Shown one piece after another: positions 26,531 through 35,102 of a stretch of 64,000 bases of DNA. The notes below the pieces were generated by a model, which saw only the letters and a list, made by a program, of their open reading frames with translations, searched no databases and was not told where the DNA came from. The stretch covers positions 1 through 64,000 of the forward strand of contig JAPLDQ010000021.1 of assembly GCA_026391675.1 (NCBI GenBank). The letters are read 5' to 3'. The stretch is from Bacteroidota bacterium (GTDB lineage Bacteria > Bacteroidota > Bacteroidia > Bacteroidales > JACABE01). The position numbers and the translations under genes are program-made. The stretch's first letter is position 1. Every line of letters begins with the position of its first letter.

Positions 26531-27778
26531 TTATTTTATTATCTTATCCAGAAAAGCCCTTGCAGCGTCTCTGTGCATTAAAAGATTCATCATTTTTAAC
26601 TTAATATAGTCTTCATGATAAAAGCGGTAACCTTTATTTTTACCGTCAAATCCGCTGCTGCTTGAATCTTTAATTAAATACCAGTAAACATTATCAATTT
26701 TCTGATAACCTACAATATGAATACAATGATCATCTGTGGTAGTATTGTTTTCCAAGCGGTATTGACGGGCATCTTCATTAATATATTCAGCAGGAATGTC
26801 AAAGCTTGGAATAATAGCAACCTGTGTCTGTGCATTATAACCGGGTTCTGAAACATCACCGCAAATGGCAATCGTATAACCTTTACTTATTGCACTCTGC
26901 AGTAAATCCATATAATCTTTCAGGGAAAGATTATAGTAATCTTTAGCTTTCCACCAGTTGTCTGGTTCGTCAAGTAATCCTTTTTGATTGTAAGGGATAT
27001 CCCTGGTCGACATAAAACTAAAGTATTCATTGGGTTTAAATTGTAATATTTCAGTAAGATAAGAAACCGGAGTTATAGGTTTATTGTCATAATTAAATGT
27101 TGTGGGTGGTTCGCCCATATAGAAGTTCAGTATACTTTTTATTGTAGCAATAATGTTTTCCTCGTTCCATAAGTTACTTTGTTTAACTGATTCAAGATAA
27201 GCTTTCATCTCTTCAATCATTTTAGAATGATTATGGGTATATTTACCGGCTAATCTGCCTGTATAAACATAAGATGGAACGGCACCGTATTTGGCCATTT
27301 CACGGATTACGCCATTGGATTCAGAGCCTTCGTTAAAATACATATTTCCGCGTTTGGCAACAAAGAGTTTAGCGCGTTCAACATATTCCCAGTAAACAGT
27401 ATACATTTCGGAAAGTTTGACTTTTTTACCGCTTATTCTGGCTATTTCCGACTCTGCAAAAGATGTACCGGCAAAACACCAGCAGGTACCTGTTAAGCCT
27501 TGATTCAATGGATTATTATGCCAGTATTTTGTGTATTTTGACGTATCGTTAGGGAAACTGTCATTTGAAAAATCTACTGAAAAATAAACAGGTGTTTTCT
27601 TTATCTCTTCCTTGTTTTTCTCTTCAATTTCTATGTTTTTCAACACTACATTCTGATAATAACCGTTTTTTTTCTCAGCATAAATGGCTTTGTCTTTTTT
27701 TTGAGCAGGTTGGGCAAAAACACTTATTGTTGAAGATGTGATAATAATTAATAAGGTGAAAATAAGTCTATATTTCAT
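26531..27778 (-). CDS. Papain-family (C1) peptidase, bleomycin-hydrolase-like
   Basis: The 415-residue exported protein has a signal peptide (1-22, ending ISVFAQ). The catalytic Cys lies in 'NQGLTGTCWCFAGTSFAESE', with the oxyanion Gln before it, and the catalytic His in 'TDDHCIHIVGYQ'. In papain and PepC the third residue is Asn in an N-S-W-G context. Here the segment reads 'WYLIKDSSSSGFDG', so an Asp seems to take the Asn position. The long insertions resemble PepC/bleomycin hydrolase rather than papain. It probably acts in the periplasm or outside the cell. Confidence 0.85.
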   Translation of the reverse strand: MKYRLIFTLLIIITSSTISVFAQPAQKKDKAIYAEKKNGYYQNVVLKNIEIEEKNKEEIKKTPVYFSVDFSNDSFPNDTSKYTKYWHNNPLNQGLTGTCWCFAGTSFAESEIARISGKKVKLSEMYTVYWEYVERAKLFVAKRGNMYFNEGSESNGVIREMAKYGAVPSYVYTGRLAGKYTHNHSKMIEEMKAYLESVKQSNLWNEENIIATIKSILNFYMGEPPTTFNYDNKPITPVSYLTEILQFKPNEYFSFMSTRDIPYNQKGLLDEPDNWWKAKDYYNLSLKDYMDLLQSAISKGYTIAICGDVSEPGYNAQTQVAIIPSFDIPAEYINEDARQYRLENNTTTDDHCIHIVGYQKIDNVYWYLIKDSSSSGFDGKNKGYRFYHEDYIKLKMMNLLMHRDAARAFLDKIIK

Positions 27779-27862
27779 ATTTAATAATTTTAAAAAAGAT
27801 ATTTTGAATTTATAATATTTAAAGAGTTATCGATTTTAAGGAATTTATAGTCAATAATTTAA

Positions 27863-28276
27863 CTATTTATGAAGATTACTTAGTATTATTAAAAATACAT
27901 CAAAAGTTATAATTTTAGTATTTTTGAATTTCCCAAGAATCAGTAAATCTTTATCTCCTGTAATTAAAAAATCGGCATTTACATCTATAGAAAATCCTAA
28001 TAGAAAATCATCATTTTTATCCCTTGAAAGTTTAACTCTAGAGACTCTTTTTTTATTTATAGTTGATAATTTAATAATTTCAATAGTTTCTTTTATTCTT
28101 TGACTGGAAATATATTTTTTAATCTTTGGACGATAAACTACTTCTGTATATTCATTAATAATTTCATCACAAATAAATATTTGAATTTCAGGATTAATTA
28201 ATAATGACTTTAAATGTTTTAGTCTTTTCCCTATAGTAAAACTTATCCAAATATTTGTATCAATTATGATATTCAT
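27863..28276 (-). CDS. PIN-domain toxin (type II toxin-antitoxin)
   Basis: The 137-residue protein is a PIN-domain ribonuclease of the 'putative toxin component, PIN family' type. The acidic metal-binding residues are visible in 'MNIIIDTNIWISF' (Asp6), 'CDEIINEYTEVV' (Glu around 40), 'RDKNDDFLLGFSIDVNADF' and 'LITGDKDLL' near the C-terminus. PIN toxins cleave RNA, often tRNA or rRNA. It is preceded, after 15 bp, by a small gene with antitoxin features. All acidic positions appear intact, so it is probably active. Confidence 0.87.
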   Translation of the reverse strand: MNIIIDTNIWISFTIGKRLKHLKSLLINPEIQIFICDEIINEYTEVVYRPKIKKYISSQRIKETIEIIKLSTINKKRVSRVKLSRDKNDDFLLGFSIDVNADFLITGDKDLLILGKFKNTKIITFDVFLIILSNLHK

Positions 28277-28291
28277 GTGAAATTGAATGAG

Positions 28292-28480
28292 TTATTTCTT
28301 TGCTATCTTAATTTCATTCATAATGTCGTCATCAGTTAATGGGACATTTTTAGGACTTGTTTTGATATATCGTTTGATTTTTTCACTTAAAGTTTCTATT
28401 TCAAATCCCATTCTCTTTGATAAATCCAATAAAAACTTATAATCGCTTTTATTTCGTACTTTTATTAACAGACTTTCCAT
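28292..28480 (-). CDS. Putative antitoxin partner of the PIN toxin
   Basis: The 62-residue protein is small, charged and located immediately upstream of the PIN toxin gene in the usual antitoxin-toxin order. Residues 1-30 ('LIKVRNKSDYKFLLDLSKRM') look like a compact helical domain, and the tail 'LTDDDIMNEIKIAKK' is a typical toxin-wrapping extension. No clear AbrB, Phd or RHH signature is visible, so the antitoxin class is not assigned. Confidence 0.7.
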   Translation of the reverse strand: MESLLIKVRNKSDYKFLLDLSKRMGFEIETLSEKIKRYIKTSPKNVPLTDDDIMNEIKIAKK

Positions 28481-28557
28481 ATTAGTGTTTTTTACAAAAA
28501 TAATACAAATTTTGATTAATTGTATTGGATATAATAGAAATTATCTCTTTAAACTTA

Positions 28558-28591
28558 GTGCGACTCAAAGTCGCACCTTCGCTCAGCGAAG
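28558..28591. repeat. Two adjacent perfect hairpins
   Basis: GTGCGACT-CAA-AGTCGCAC (28558-28576) is followed directly by CTTCGCT-C-AGCGAAG (28577-28591). Both stems are GC-rich against an AT-rich background, and neither is followed by a T-run. They lie in the 224-bp gap between the antitoxin gene start and a T9SS gene end, together with AATTCGTAATT-type short repeats at 28685-28720. They may be a mobile-element end or an RNA-processing structure. Confidence 0.7.
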
Positions 28592-28704
28592 TCTTGTGCG
28601 TCAGCCAGTGTAGAAGCAGATTTCGTCGAAATAAAACGCCTGATTGATTGTTTAAACAAAATATAATTTCACAATTTCACAAAACATTCGTAATTCGTAA
28701 TTTC

Positions 28705-30213
28705 CTAATTCGTAATTAAAAACGATGCCTGCCCCCTTATTTCCTCTTTTTCTTTTACAACAATTTTATAAATACCATTATGGAATTTCATAGTATTAAT
28801 ATGTAGCTTATTAGTGGATGATTTTTTTTCTTCTGAATAAACCAATTGACCCAAATTAGAATAAATTTCTACCTGACATTTACCATAAAATTCAGGTAAT
28901 ATAATATTTATAAAGTCAGTTGCAGGATTTGGGAAGATTTTAATGGAAAGATTGCTTATTGAATGTTCCGAAACACTTATGTTTTGCGGACCGGGTGCAT
29001 AACCATTACTATCTGTTTTTAAGAGCCATATTTGCTGGGGTACTGTTAATTGATGACCGATAACAGCGCCACATGCAGTAATTCCTTTATCGGAATTCAG
29101 CACATTGTCATAAAGATAATTATTATCTATATCTGAAATACATAAGTAATAATTTTTACTCCATAAACTATCGCCATTATTATTAAATTTAAATAGAAAT
29201 GATTTATCAAAATCTGTATTACTGTTTGCTAATTTGATTCCCATTACAATAAAACAATTATCATATAGTATTTGTATTTTAGATATATCTAAATTTAAAT
29301 AGATTGAATCGTAAAATTTACTCCAAATTTGAGTACCGTTAAGTTTATATTTTATTATATTTAACTGGGCTCTCCAATAATCATTTTGAGGACTTGAATA
29401 AGTTGAATAGCCATATGCAACAAGAATATTACTGTCGTTGGTTAATGCAATTGCAGCACTTCCATCGTATTGATTTCCTCCAATATCTTTGTACCATTGT
29501 TGGTTTCCCAAACTATCTGTTTTAATCAAAAATGGGCCACCATTACCGGTAATTTGTGTGTCGTGGAATCCTTTTAGTAAAAATCCTCTATCAGGCATTT
29601 CAATAATTCTCGAAGCTCCACTGCGATCAGGCAAATTATAAGTTTTTCTCCAAATCTGATTTCCCAGACTATCAGTTTTAACTAATAAAACGCCCAAATT
29701 ATTTACACTCAATTCTATTGCACCAACAAAAATCAATCCTTTATCAGAAGTTTCTTTAACTTGTCCAAAAGCTTCCCATTCTGCATTATAATTATGAATT
29801 GTTTTTGTCCAAATTGTGTCCAAATTATCATCAAAACGAATTAATATATGTTCAGGATTATAGTTTAATGTATCTTTTTGCCCTAAATATAAAAAACCAC
29901 CATTTTTACATTTAATTAAAGTCTGAGCCTCAGGATAATAATTCCAACCTGTTTTTGTTAAAGTGAATTTTCTGGATACATCTCCTAATGAATCAATTTT
30001 ACAAAAAATAAGACTCTGAAAATTACTGTTTATAGTATCATTACCATAACCTACAAAAAAATAATGACTTCCTTCATTGATAATTGAAGATGCATTAAAA
30101 GTATTTATTGAGTTATTTGGGTATGGTGTATATAGTTTATTATACGTTAAGGTTTGGCAAATTATTGATTTTGCTAATAGAATAACAATAATTATTACTA
30201 ATATTTTTTTCAT
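28705..30213 (-). CDS. Secreted protein with beta-propeller-like repeats and T9SS sorting domain
   Basis: The 502-residue protein has a signal peptide (1-19) and then repeats of about 50-60 residues built on 'LIKTDSLGNQIWRKTYN', 'FLIKTDSLGNQQWYKDIGG', 'LFKFNNNGDSLWSKNYYL' and 'LLKTDSNGY'. Such D-x-x-G-N-x-x-W repeats resemble beta-propeller blades. The last 80 residues are a type A T9SS sorting domain ('KIFPNPATDFINIILPE', 'HNGIYKIVVKEKEE'). It is probably displayed at the cell surface. No enzyme motif was seen. The gene uses the ATG at 30213. Confidence 0.85.
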   Translation of the reverse strand: MKKILVIIIVILLAKSIICQTLTYNKLYTPYPNNSINTFNASSIINEGSHYFFVGYGNDTINSNFQSLIFCKIDSLGDVSRKFTLTKTGWNYYPEAQTLIKCKNGGFLYLGQKDTLNYNPEHILIRFDDNLDTIWTKTIHNYNAEWEAFGQVKETSDKGLIFVGAIELSVNNLGVLLVKTDSLGNQIWRKTYNLPDRSGASRIIEMPDRGFLLKGFHDTQITGNGGPFLIKTDSLGNQQWYKDIGGNQYDGSAAIALTNDSNILVAYGYSTYSSPQNDYWRAQLNIIKYKLNGTQIWSKFYDSIYLNLDISKIQILYDNCFIVMGIKLANSNTDFDKSFLFKFNNNGDSLWSKNYYLCISDIDNNYLYDNVLNSDKGITACGAVIGHQLTVPQQIWLLKTDSNGYAPGPQNISVSEHSISNLSIKIFPNPATDFINIILPEFYGKCQVEIYSNLGQLVYSEEKKSSTNKLHINTMKFHNGIYKIVVKEKEEIRGQASFLITN

Positions 30214-30232
30214 TTTAGAATTATTTATTTAA

Positions 30233-30267
30233 AAAGAACTCCTCCTATATCATTAGAGGAGTTCTTT
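30233..30267 (-). terminator. Hairpin with T-run on the minus strand
   Basis: AAAGAACTCCTC (30233-30244) and GAGGAGTTCTTT (30256-30267) form a perfect 12-bp stem with an 11-nt loop. Read on the minus strand, the stem is followed by TTTTT. It could insulate the T9SS gene from transcription coming from the uvrB side across the IS110 remnant. Confidence 0.6.
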
Positions 30268-30324
30268 ATTTACAAAATTAATGTTTTATTATTAATTTTT
30301 CAACAAATTGTTTTTTGCCATTAA

Positions 30325-30669
30325 CTAGCTCCTAATAATAAGATTTCTGGTGGAAGAATCTTAAGTAGTCGCATCCCAAAAAGGAAAAATAATGCAGGGC
30401 AAGTTTTTAAAATGGCAGCATTTTCAGTACAAAGAAGTGAAAACTGGTTAGCAATGTTTTTCCATCGGATTAAAGTAAAAAAAGGAACTGCAAAAGCAGT
30501 AGTAGCAACTGCAAGAAAAATTGCTGTAATATTTTATAAAATGATGCAAGATAAAGTATTATTTACACCAATTCCTATTGAAAAATACAATGAGGTATTT
30601 AAAGATAATCAAATAAAGTGATTAAAACGGAACGCTCAAAGACTTGGTTATCAGATTATAGGTGAGTAG
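30325..30669 (+). pseudogene. IS110-family transposase, C-terminal remnant
   Basis: In-frame sequence from 30325 reads 'LAPNNKISGGRILSSRIPKR', then 'QVFKMAAFSVQRSENWLAMF' and 'KGTAKAVVATARKIAVIFYK'. This is the conserved C-terminal domain of IS116/IS110/IS902 transposases. An in-frame TGA at 30619-30621 interrupts it. Reading through the stop continues 'LKRNAQRLGYQIIGE' to a TAG at 30667, the usual family ending. The N-terminal DEDD catalytic domain is absent: a stop lies at 30322 and only AT-rich sequence precedes it. This is a dead fragment, both 5'-truncated and carrying a nonsense change. Confidence 0.85.
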
Positions 30670-30831
30670 TTACTTAAGAGGGAAAAGTAATATATAAAAT
30701 AAAAACCAATTATATTGCATATATAATCTTACTATTACCGACGGAATATTGAACAAAAATCAGGAGTTTTTATAGCGACGAAGTCAGCCAATGCAATAGC
30801 TTACAAACAAGACTTTGCCGGGCGGGTTAAT
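30670..30831. other. Non-coding stretch between the IS110 remnant and uvrB
   Basis: About 160 bp of AT-rich sequence, turning GC-richer near 30775-30825 (GACTTTGCCGGGCGGG). It may contain the former right end of the IS110-type element, but no terminal repeats are expected for this family and no boundary can be fixed. No gene seen. Confidence 0.4.
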
Positions 30832-32868
30832 TTATTCCGATTTATAAGGATTCTGACTTTTTGTATCAATCAATTTCTCAATTTCAAACATTTCGTCCCT
30901 TAGTTTTGCAGCTTCAATAAAATCAAGTGCTTTAACAGCTTTATTCATATCTGATTTTAAGACTTGCAGACTCTTTTGCAATTGTTCTTTACTTAAATAT
31001 TTAAGCACAGGTTCAGCTGCCTGTCCGATAACATCACTTTCAATATACGGTCTGGGCTGATTGGCAGCGGTTTTACTTTGTCCGAATGCTTTATCTGCAG
31101 ATCTGAAAATGGTAGTAGGGGTGATGTTGTTTTCTAAATTGTATTTGATCTGCTTTTCACGTTTGCGATTGGTTGAATCTATTGTCATTTGCATGGAGTG
31201 GGTAATCTTATCTGCATACATAATAACAATACTGTTCACATTACGGGCCGCACGACCAGATGTCTGTGTCAGTGACCTTTCTGAACGGAGGAATCCTTCT
31301 TTATCCGCATCCAGTATGGCAACCAGTGAAACTTCCGGTAAATCAAGACCTTCACGTATGAGATTTACTCCAATCAATACATCAAAACTGCCGGCTCTCA
31401 GGTCATTCAGTATTTCAATCCTTTCCAGTGTATGCACTTCAGAATGGATATAACGACAACGGATGCCGATATTTGCAAAATACTTTGCCAGTTCTTCGGC
31501 CATTCTTTTGGTTAAAGTGGTAACCAGGGTCCGTTCATTGCGGGCTGTTACTTTTTCTATTTCATCCAGTAAATCATCCACCTGATTCAGACTGGGACGA
31601 ACCTCAATCATTGGATCCAAAAGGCCGGTCGGACGTATTAATTGCTCAACCACAACACCATCGGACAATTGTAGTTCATAATCAGCAGGAGTCGCACTTA
31701 CAAAAACAATCTGATTAATCATTGCCTCAAATTCATCGAATTTCAACGGCCGGTTATCCATGGCAGAAGGCAAACGGAATCCATATTCCACGAGATTTTG
31801 CTTACGCGAACGGTCACCGCCATACATGGCGCGAACCTGTGGAATGGTAGCATGGCTTTCATCCACAACCAACAGGAAATCATCAGGAAAATAGTCAATA
31901 AGGCAAAAAGGGCGGCTGCCTTGTGCTCTGCCATCGAAATAGCGGGAATAATTTTCAATGCCTGAGCAATAGCCTAATTCGCGCATCATTTCCATATCAT
32001 AAGTAACACGGTCTTCCAGCCTTTTAGCTTCCAGATGCTTGCCAGCATCTTTCAAAAAAGCAATCTGTTTTACCAGATCATCCTGAATATCATAAATGGC
32101 TTTTTTGATTTTATCAGGTGATGTTACGAAAATATTTGCAGGATAAACGATGATTTCATCATGGATATCAATAGTATATGCATTAATAACATCAAAAGAT
32201 TCAATACTTTCAATTTCATCACCAAAGAAAATAATGCGGAAAGCATAATCCAGATAAGCCGGATAAATTTCAACGGTATCGCCTTTTACCCTGAAATTAC
32301 CTCTGCTAAAATCGCCTTCAGTTCTTGAATATAAACTACCGACAAAACTTAGCAACAACTTGTTTCTGCTTAATTTCTCACCTTTCTTAATAGTGATGAT
32401 ATTGCTGTAAAAATCAGCAGGATTTCCAATTCCATAAATACAGGAAACAGAAGCCACAACAATTACATCTTTCCTGGCCGAAAGCAAGGCAGAAGAAGTA
32501 CTTAACCTGAATTTTTCAATTTCATCATTAATGGAAAGATCTTTTTCAATATAGGTATTGGTAGAAGGAATAAAAGCTTCGGGCTGGTAATAATCGTAAT
32601 AGGAAACAAAATATTCAACAGCATTTTCAGGGAAAAACAGTTTGAATTCGCTGTATAATTGTGCAGCTAATGTCTTGTTATGGCTAAGTATAAGTGTCGG
32701 TTTCTGAACCTGTTGAATGATGTTGGCTACAGTAAACGTTTTACCCGAGCCTGTAACACCAAGCAGGGTCTGGGCTTTGTCACCTCTGTTGATACCTTCA
32801 ACCAGTTGTTTGATGGCATCCGGCTGATCACCGGTGGGTATAAAATCTGATGTGAGTTTAAATTCCAT
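30832..32868 (-). CDS. uvrB: Excinuclease ABC subunit UvrB
   Basis: The 678-residue protein is full length. Walker A is 'LLGVTGSGKTFTVANI' (about 35-50). The beta-hairpin region follows as 'YFVSYYDYYQPEAFIPSTNT', and helicase motif II is 'LVVDESHAT'. The motif V/VI region includes 'LIGVNLIREGLDLPEVSLVA' and 'QTSGRAARN'. The C-terminal UVR domain (about 635-670) holds 'NKAVKALDFIEAAKLRDEM', the UvrC contact. It is the damage-verifying helicase-like subunit of nucleotide excision repair. The gene is monocistronic. Confidence 0.98.
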   Translation of the reverse strand: MEFKLTSDFIPTGDQPDAIKQLVEGINRGDKAQTLLGVTGSGKTFTVANIIQQVQKPTLILSHNKTLAAQLYSEFKLFFPENAVEYFVSYYDYYQPEAFIPSTNTYIEKDLSINDEIEKFRLSTSSALLSARKDVIVVASVSCIYGIGNPADFYSNIITIKKGEKLSRNKLLLSFVGSLYSRTEGDFSRGNFRVKGDTVEIYPAYLDYAFRIIFFGDEIESIESFDVINAYTIDIHDEIIVYPANIFVTSPDKIKKAIYDIQDDLVKQIAFLKDAGKHLEAKRLEDRVTYDMEMMRELGYCSGIENYSRYFDGRAQGSRPFCLIDYFPDDFLLVVDESHATIPQVRAMYGGDRSRKQNLVEYGFRLPSAMDNRPLKFDEFEAMINQIVFVSATPADYELQLSDGVVVEQLIRPTGLLDPMIEVRPSLNQVDDLLDEIEKVTARNERTLVTTLTKRMAEELAKYFANIGIRCRYIHSEVHTLERIEILNDLRAGSFDVLIGVNLIREGLDLPEVSLVAILDADKEGFLRSERSLTQTSGRAARNVNSIVIMYADKITHSMQMTIDSTNRKREKQIKYNLENNITPTTIFRSADKAFGQSKTAANQPRPYIESDVIGQAAEPVLKYLSKEQLQKSLQVLKSDMNKAVKALDFIEAAKLRDEMFEIEKLIDTKSQNPYKSE

Positions 32869-32884
32869 TTTTTACCAAAGCATG

Positions 32885-32957
32885 TTTTGTCATTCCGAAC
32901 GAAGTGAGGAATCTCATAAAAGAAGAAAGAGATGCTTCCTTCGTCAGCATGACAAAA
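32885..32957. repeat. Imperfect palindromic intergenic element (about 73 bp)
   Basis: The ends TTTTGTCAT and ATGACAAAA are exact inverted repeats. Inside them CGAACGAAGTGAGGAATCTC pairs imperfectly with GAGATGCTTCCTTCG. Sequences of the form 'GTCATTCCGAACGAAGTGAGGAATCTC' are familiar as dispersed intergenic elements in many Bacteroidota. This copy is just upstream of uvrB. Confidence 0.7.
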
Positions 32958-33042
32958 GAAAATAATGTGTATTAACTATGCAAAAATAATCAAAAAATCC
33001 CTAGTTTTTAGTATATTTATAAATGGGTGTTTTATTTTTTTT

Positions 33043-33090
33043 TAATCTTTGTGTCTTTGTGTCTTTGTGGCATAAAGACATTGTGGCAAT
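33043..33090. repeat. TCTTTGTG octamer repeats
   Basis: TCTTTGTGTCTTTGTGTCTT and a further TTGTGGC unit form a short tandem array. The same vocabulary (GTGTCTTTGTGCCTTAGTGG) recurs at 49577-49603. It lies upstream of the etf promoter. Confidence 0.65.
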
Positions 33091-33098
33091 AATTAAAA

Positions 33099-33130
33099 TT
33101 TGCTAAATTGAGCAGAATTATATAAATTTG
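33099..33130 (+). promoter_or_regulatory. Promoter of the etf operon (-33/-7)
   Basis: TTTG at 33099-33102 and TAAATTTG at 33123-33130 are separated by 20 bp, a near-ideal Bacteroidota -33/-7 pair. The etfB ATG is at 33163, giving a leader of about 26 nt. Confidence 0.65.
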
Positions 33131-33162
33131 CAAACTTTTACGGAAAAAATAAACCAAAATAT

Positions 33163-34035
33163 ATGAGTTTTAGAATTGTAGTTTTAGCAAAGCAGGTTCC
33201 AGATACACGCAATGTTGGGAAAGACGCTATGAAGGCTGATGGTACCGTTAACCGTGCTGCATTACCGGCTATTTACAACCCTGAAGATTTAAATGCCCTT
33301 GAAATGGCATTACACATCAAAAGTAAAATAAAAGGTGCTGAAGTAATTATTTTAACCATGGGGCCACCAAGAGCTGCAGAAATCATTCGCGAATCTATAT
33401 ACCGTGGTGCTGATGGTGGTTATCTGATTACCGACAGAAAATTTGCAGGTTCTGATACCCTGGCCACTTCTTATGCCATTTCTTTAGCAGTTAAAAAATT
33501 AGCACCTTATCATCTTGTGATCTCAGGCCGTCAGGCTATTGATGGTGATACTGCTCAGGTAGGACCACAGACTGCTGAAAAATTAGCTATTCCGCAAATT
33601 ACCTATGCCGAAGAAGTTGAATCCGTTGATGAAAAACAAATAACTATCAAACGAAGACTGGAAAGAGGAGTAGAAGTAGTAAGAACACCACTTCCTGCGC
33701 TAATCACCGTTCATAGTTCAGCTCCTGAATGCCGTCCGCGTCAGGCTAAATTACTGATGAAATTCAAACACGCACGTACGGTTACCGAATTACAGGAAGA
33801 AGTAAGGGATTATACCGAGTTGTATATTAAAAGGCCTTATCTTCAGATTGAAGAATGGACTGTAGCTGATTTGCATGCTGATGTTGAAATGCTTGGCCTT
33901 TCAGGTTCTCCGACAAAGGTTAAAAAAATAGAAAACGTGGTTTTACAGCAAAAAGAAACAGTATTGTTGACTGATGCTGATAAAGATATTGAAGGATTAA
34001 TGAAAGAACTCATTAGTGCCCACATTATAGGTTAA
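33163..34035 (+). CDS. etfB: Electron transfer flavoprotein subunit beta
   Basis: The 290-residue protein starts 'FRIVVLAKQVPDTRNVGKDA', followed by 'LPAIYNPEDLNALEMAL', 'DLVISGRQAIDGDTAQVGPQ'-type text and 'IKRRLERGVEVVRTPLPALI'. It binds AMP or a second flavin and, with EtfA, carries electrons between dehydrogenases and an acceptor. The KQVPDT motif and the 'DGTVNRAALPAIYNPED' stretch resemble the bifurcating-type EtfB of butyryl-CoA dehydrogenase complexes. First gene of a three-gene operon with etfA (31-bp gap) and an acyl-CoA dehydrogenase. Confidence 0.96.
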   Translation: MSFRIVVLAKQVPDTRNVGKDAMKADGTVNRAALPAIYNPEDLNALEMALHIKSKIKGAEVIILTMGPPRAAEIIRESIYRGADGGYLITDRKFAGSDTLATSYAISLAVKKLAPYHLVISGRQAIDGDTAQVGPQTAEKLAIPQITYAEEVESVDEKQITIKRRLERGVEVVRTPLPALITVHSSAPECRPRQAKLLMKFKHARTVTELQEEVRDYTELYIKRPYLQIEEWTVADLHADVEMLGLSGSPTKVKKIENVVLQQKETVLLTDADKDIEGLMKELISAHIIG

Positions 34036-34066
34036 TTTTTAAAATAAAGAATTTAATAAAATACAG

Positions 34067-35089
34067 ATGAATAATTTATTTGTTTATTGTGAAGTAAATG
34101 AAGACGGATTAGTTGCCGATGTGAGCCTTGAGTTATTATCCAAAGGTAAGAAACTGGCTAATGAGCTTAAAATTAAAATGGAGGCTGTTGTTATCGGGAA
34201 TGAAATTCATGATATTGAAGCCCAGTTGTATCCATACGGTGTTGATGTCATTCATTTGGCACAGGAAAAACGATTGTTCCCATACACAACTTTACCTCAT
34301 GCATCCATTGTGGTTAATCTTTTCAAAGAAGAAAAACCTGAGATAGCACTTTTTGGTGCTACTTCAGTTGGCCGTGACCTTGCTCCAAGAGTTGCTTCTG
34401 CATTACGTTGTGGTTTAACCGCTGATTGTACCAGTCTTGAAATTGGTAATCATACCGAAAACAAAACACAGAAAGAATATATAAACTTGTTATATCAGAT
34501 ACGTCCGGCTTTTGGTGGTAATATTATTGCTACCATTATCAATCCTGATACACGTCCTCAGATTGCAACCGTGAGAGAAGGCGTAATGAAACTTGAAATT
34601 TTTTCAAAGTCATTTAAAGGCAAACTGAAAAACTTAAGTCTGGATAAATACATGAAAGAAGATGATTTCATGGTTGAAATTCTGGAACGTCATATCGAAA
34701 AACAAAAAATCAATATTAAAGGTGCTCAGATTATTGTTGCAGGCGGCTATGGTGTTGGTACCAAAGAAAATTTCGCCTTATTGCATCAGTTAGCTGAAGT
34801 AATAGGTGGCGAAGTAGGCGCTTCAAGAGCAGCAGTTGATGCCGGTTTGGTTGACCATGCACGTCAGATAGGCCAGACAGGCGTTACCGTTCGCCCTAAA
34901 TTATATATTGCCTGCGGAATTTCAGGTGCTGTTCAGCATCGTGCCGGTATGGACCAGAGTGCAAAAATCATTTCTATCAATAATGACCCTAAAGCACCTA
35001 TAAACAAGATTGCTGACTATACGATTATTGGAAATGTTGGTGATATTCTACCAAAAATGATTAAGTTTTATAAAGAAAATTCTAAATAA
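34067..35089 (+). CDS. etfA: Electron transfer flavoprotein subunit alpha
   Basis: The 340-residue protein has the N-terminal domain I with 'VGRDLAPRVASALRCGLTAD' and 'PAFGGNIIATIINPDTRPQI'. The C-terminal FAD domain includes 'VGASRAAVDAGLVDHARQIG', 'YIACGISGAVQHRAGM' and 'IISINNDPKAPI'. It holds the FAD that shuttles electrons to or from the acyl-CoA dehydrogenase. The TADCT and RPAFGG motifs are those I associate with bifurcating ETFs. The extra ferredoxin domain found in some EtfA is absent. Confidence 0.96.
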   Translation: MNNLFVYCEVNEDGLVADVSLELLSKGKKLANELKIKMEAVVIGNEIHDIEAQLYPYGVDVIHLAQEKRLFPYTTLPHASIVVNLFKEEKPEIALFGATSVGRDLAPRVASALRCGLTADCTSLEIGNHTENKTQKEYINLLYQIRPAFGGNIIATIINPDTRPQIATVREGVMKLEIFSKSFKGKLKNLSLDKYMKEDDFMVEILERHIEKQKINIKGAQIIVAGGYGVGTKENFALLHQLAEVIGGEVGASRAAVDAGLVDHARQIGQTGVTVRPKLYIACGISGAVQHRAGMDQSAKIISINNDPKAPINKIADYTIIGNVGDILPKMIKFYKENSK

Positions 35090-35102
35090 TAAATAAAGAA
35101 TA

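Noticed and set aside
31061-31453. Open frame of 130 codons antisense to uvrB
   Set aside because: A shadow of the conserved uvrB helicase region, with no independent start signals or family likeness.
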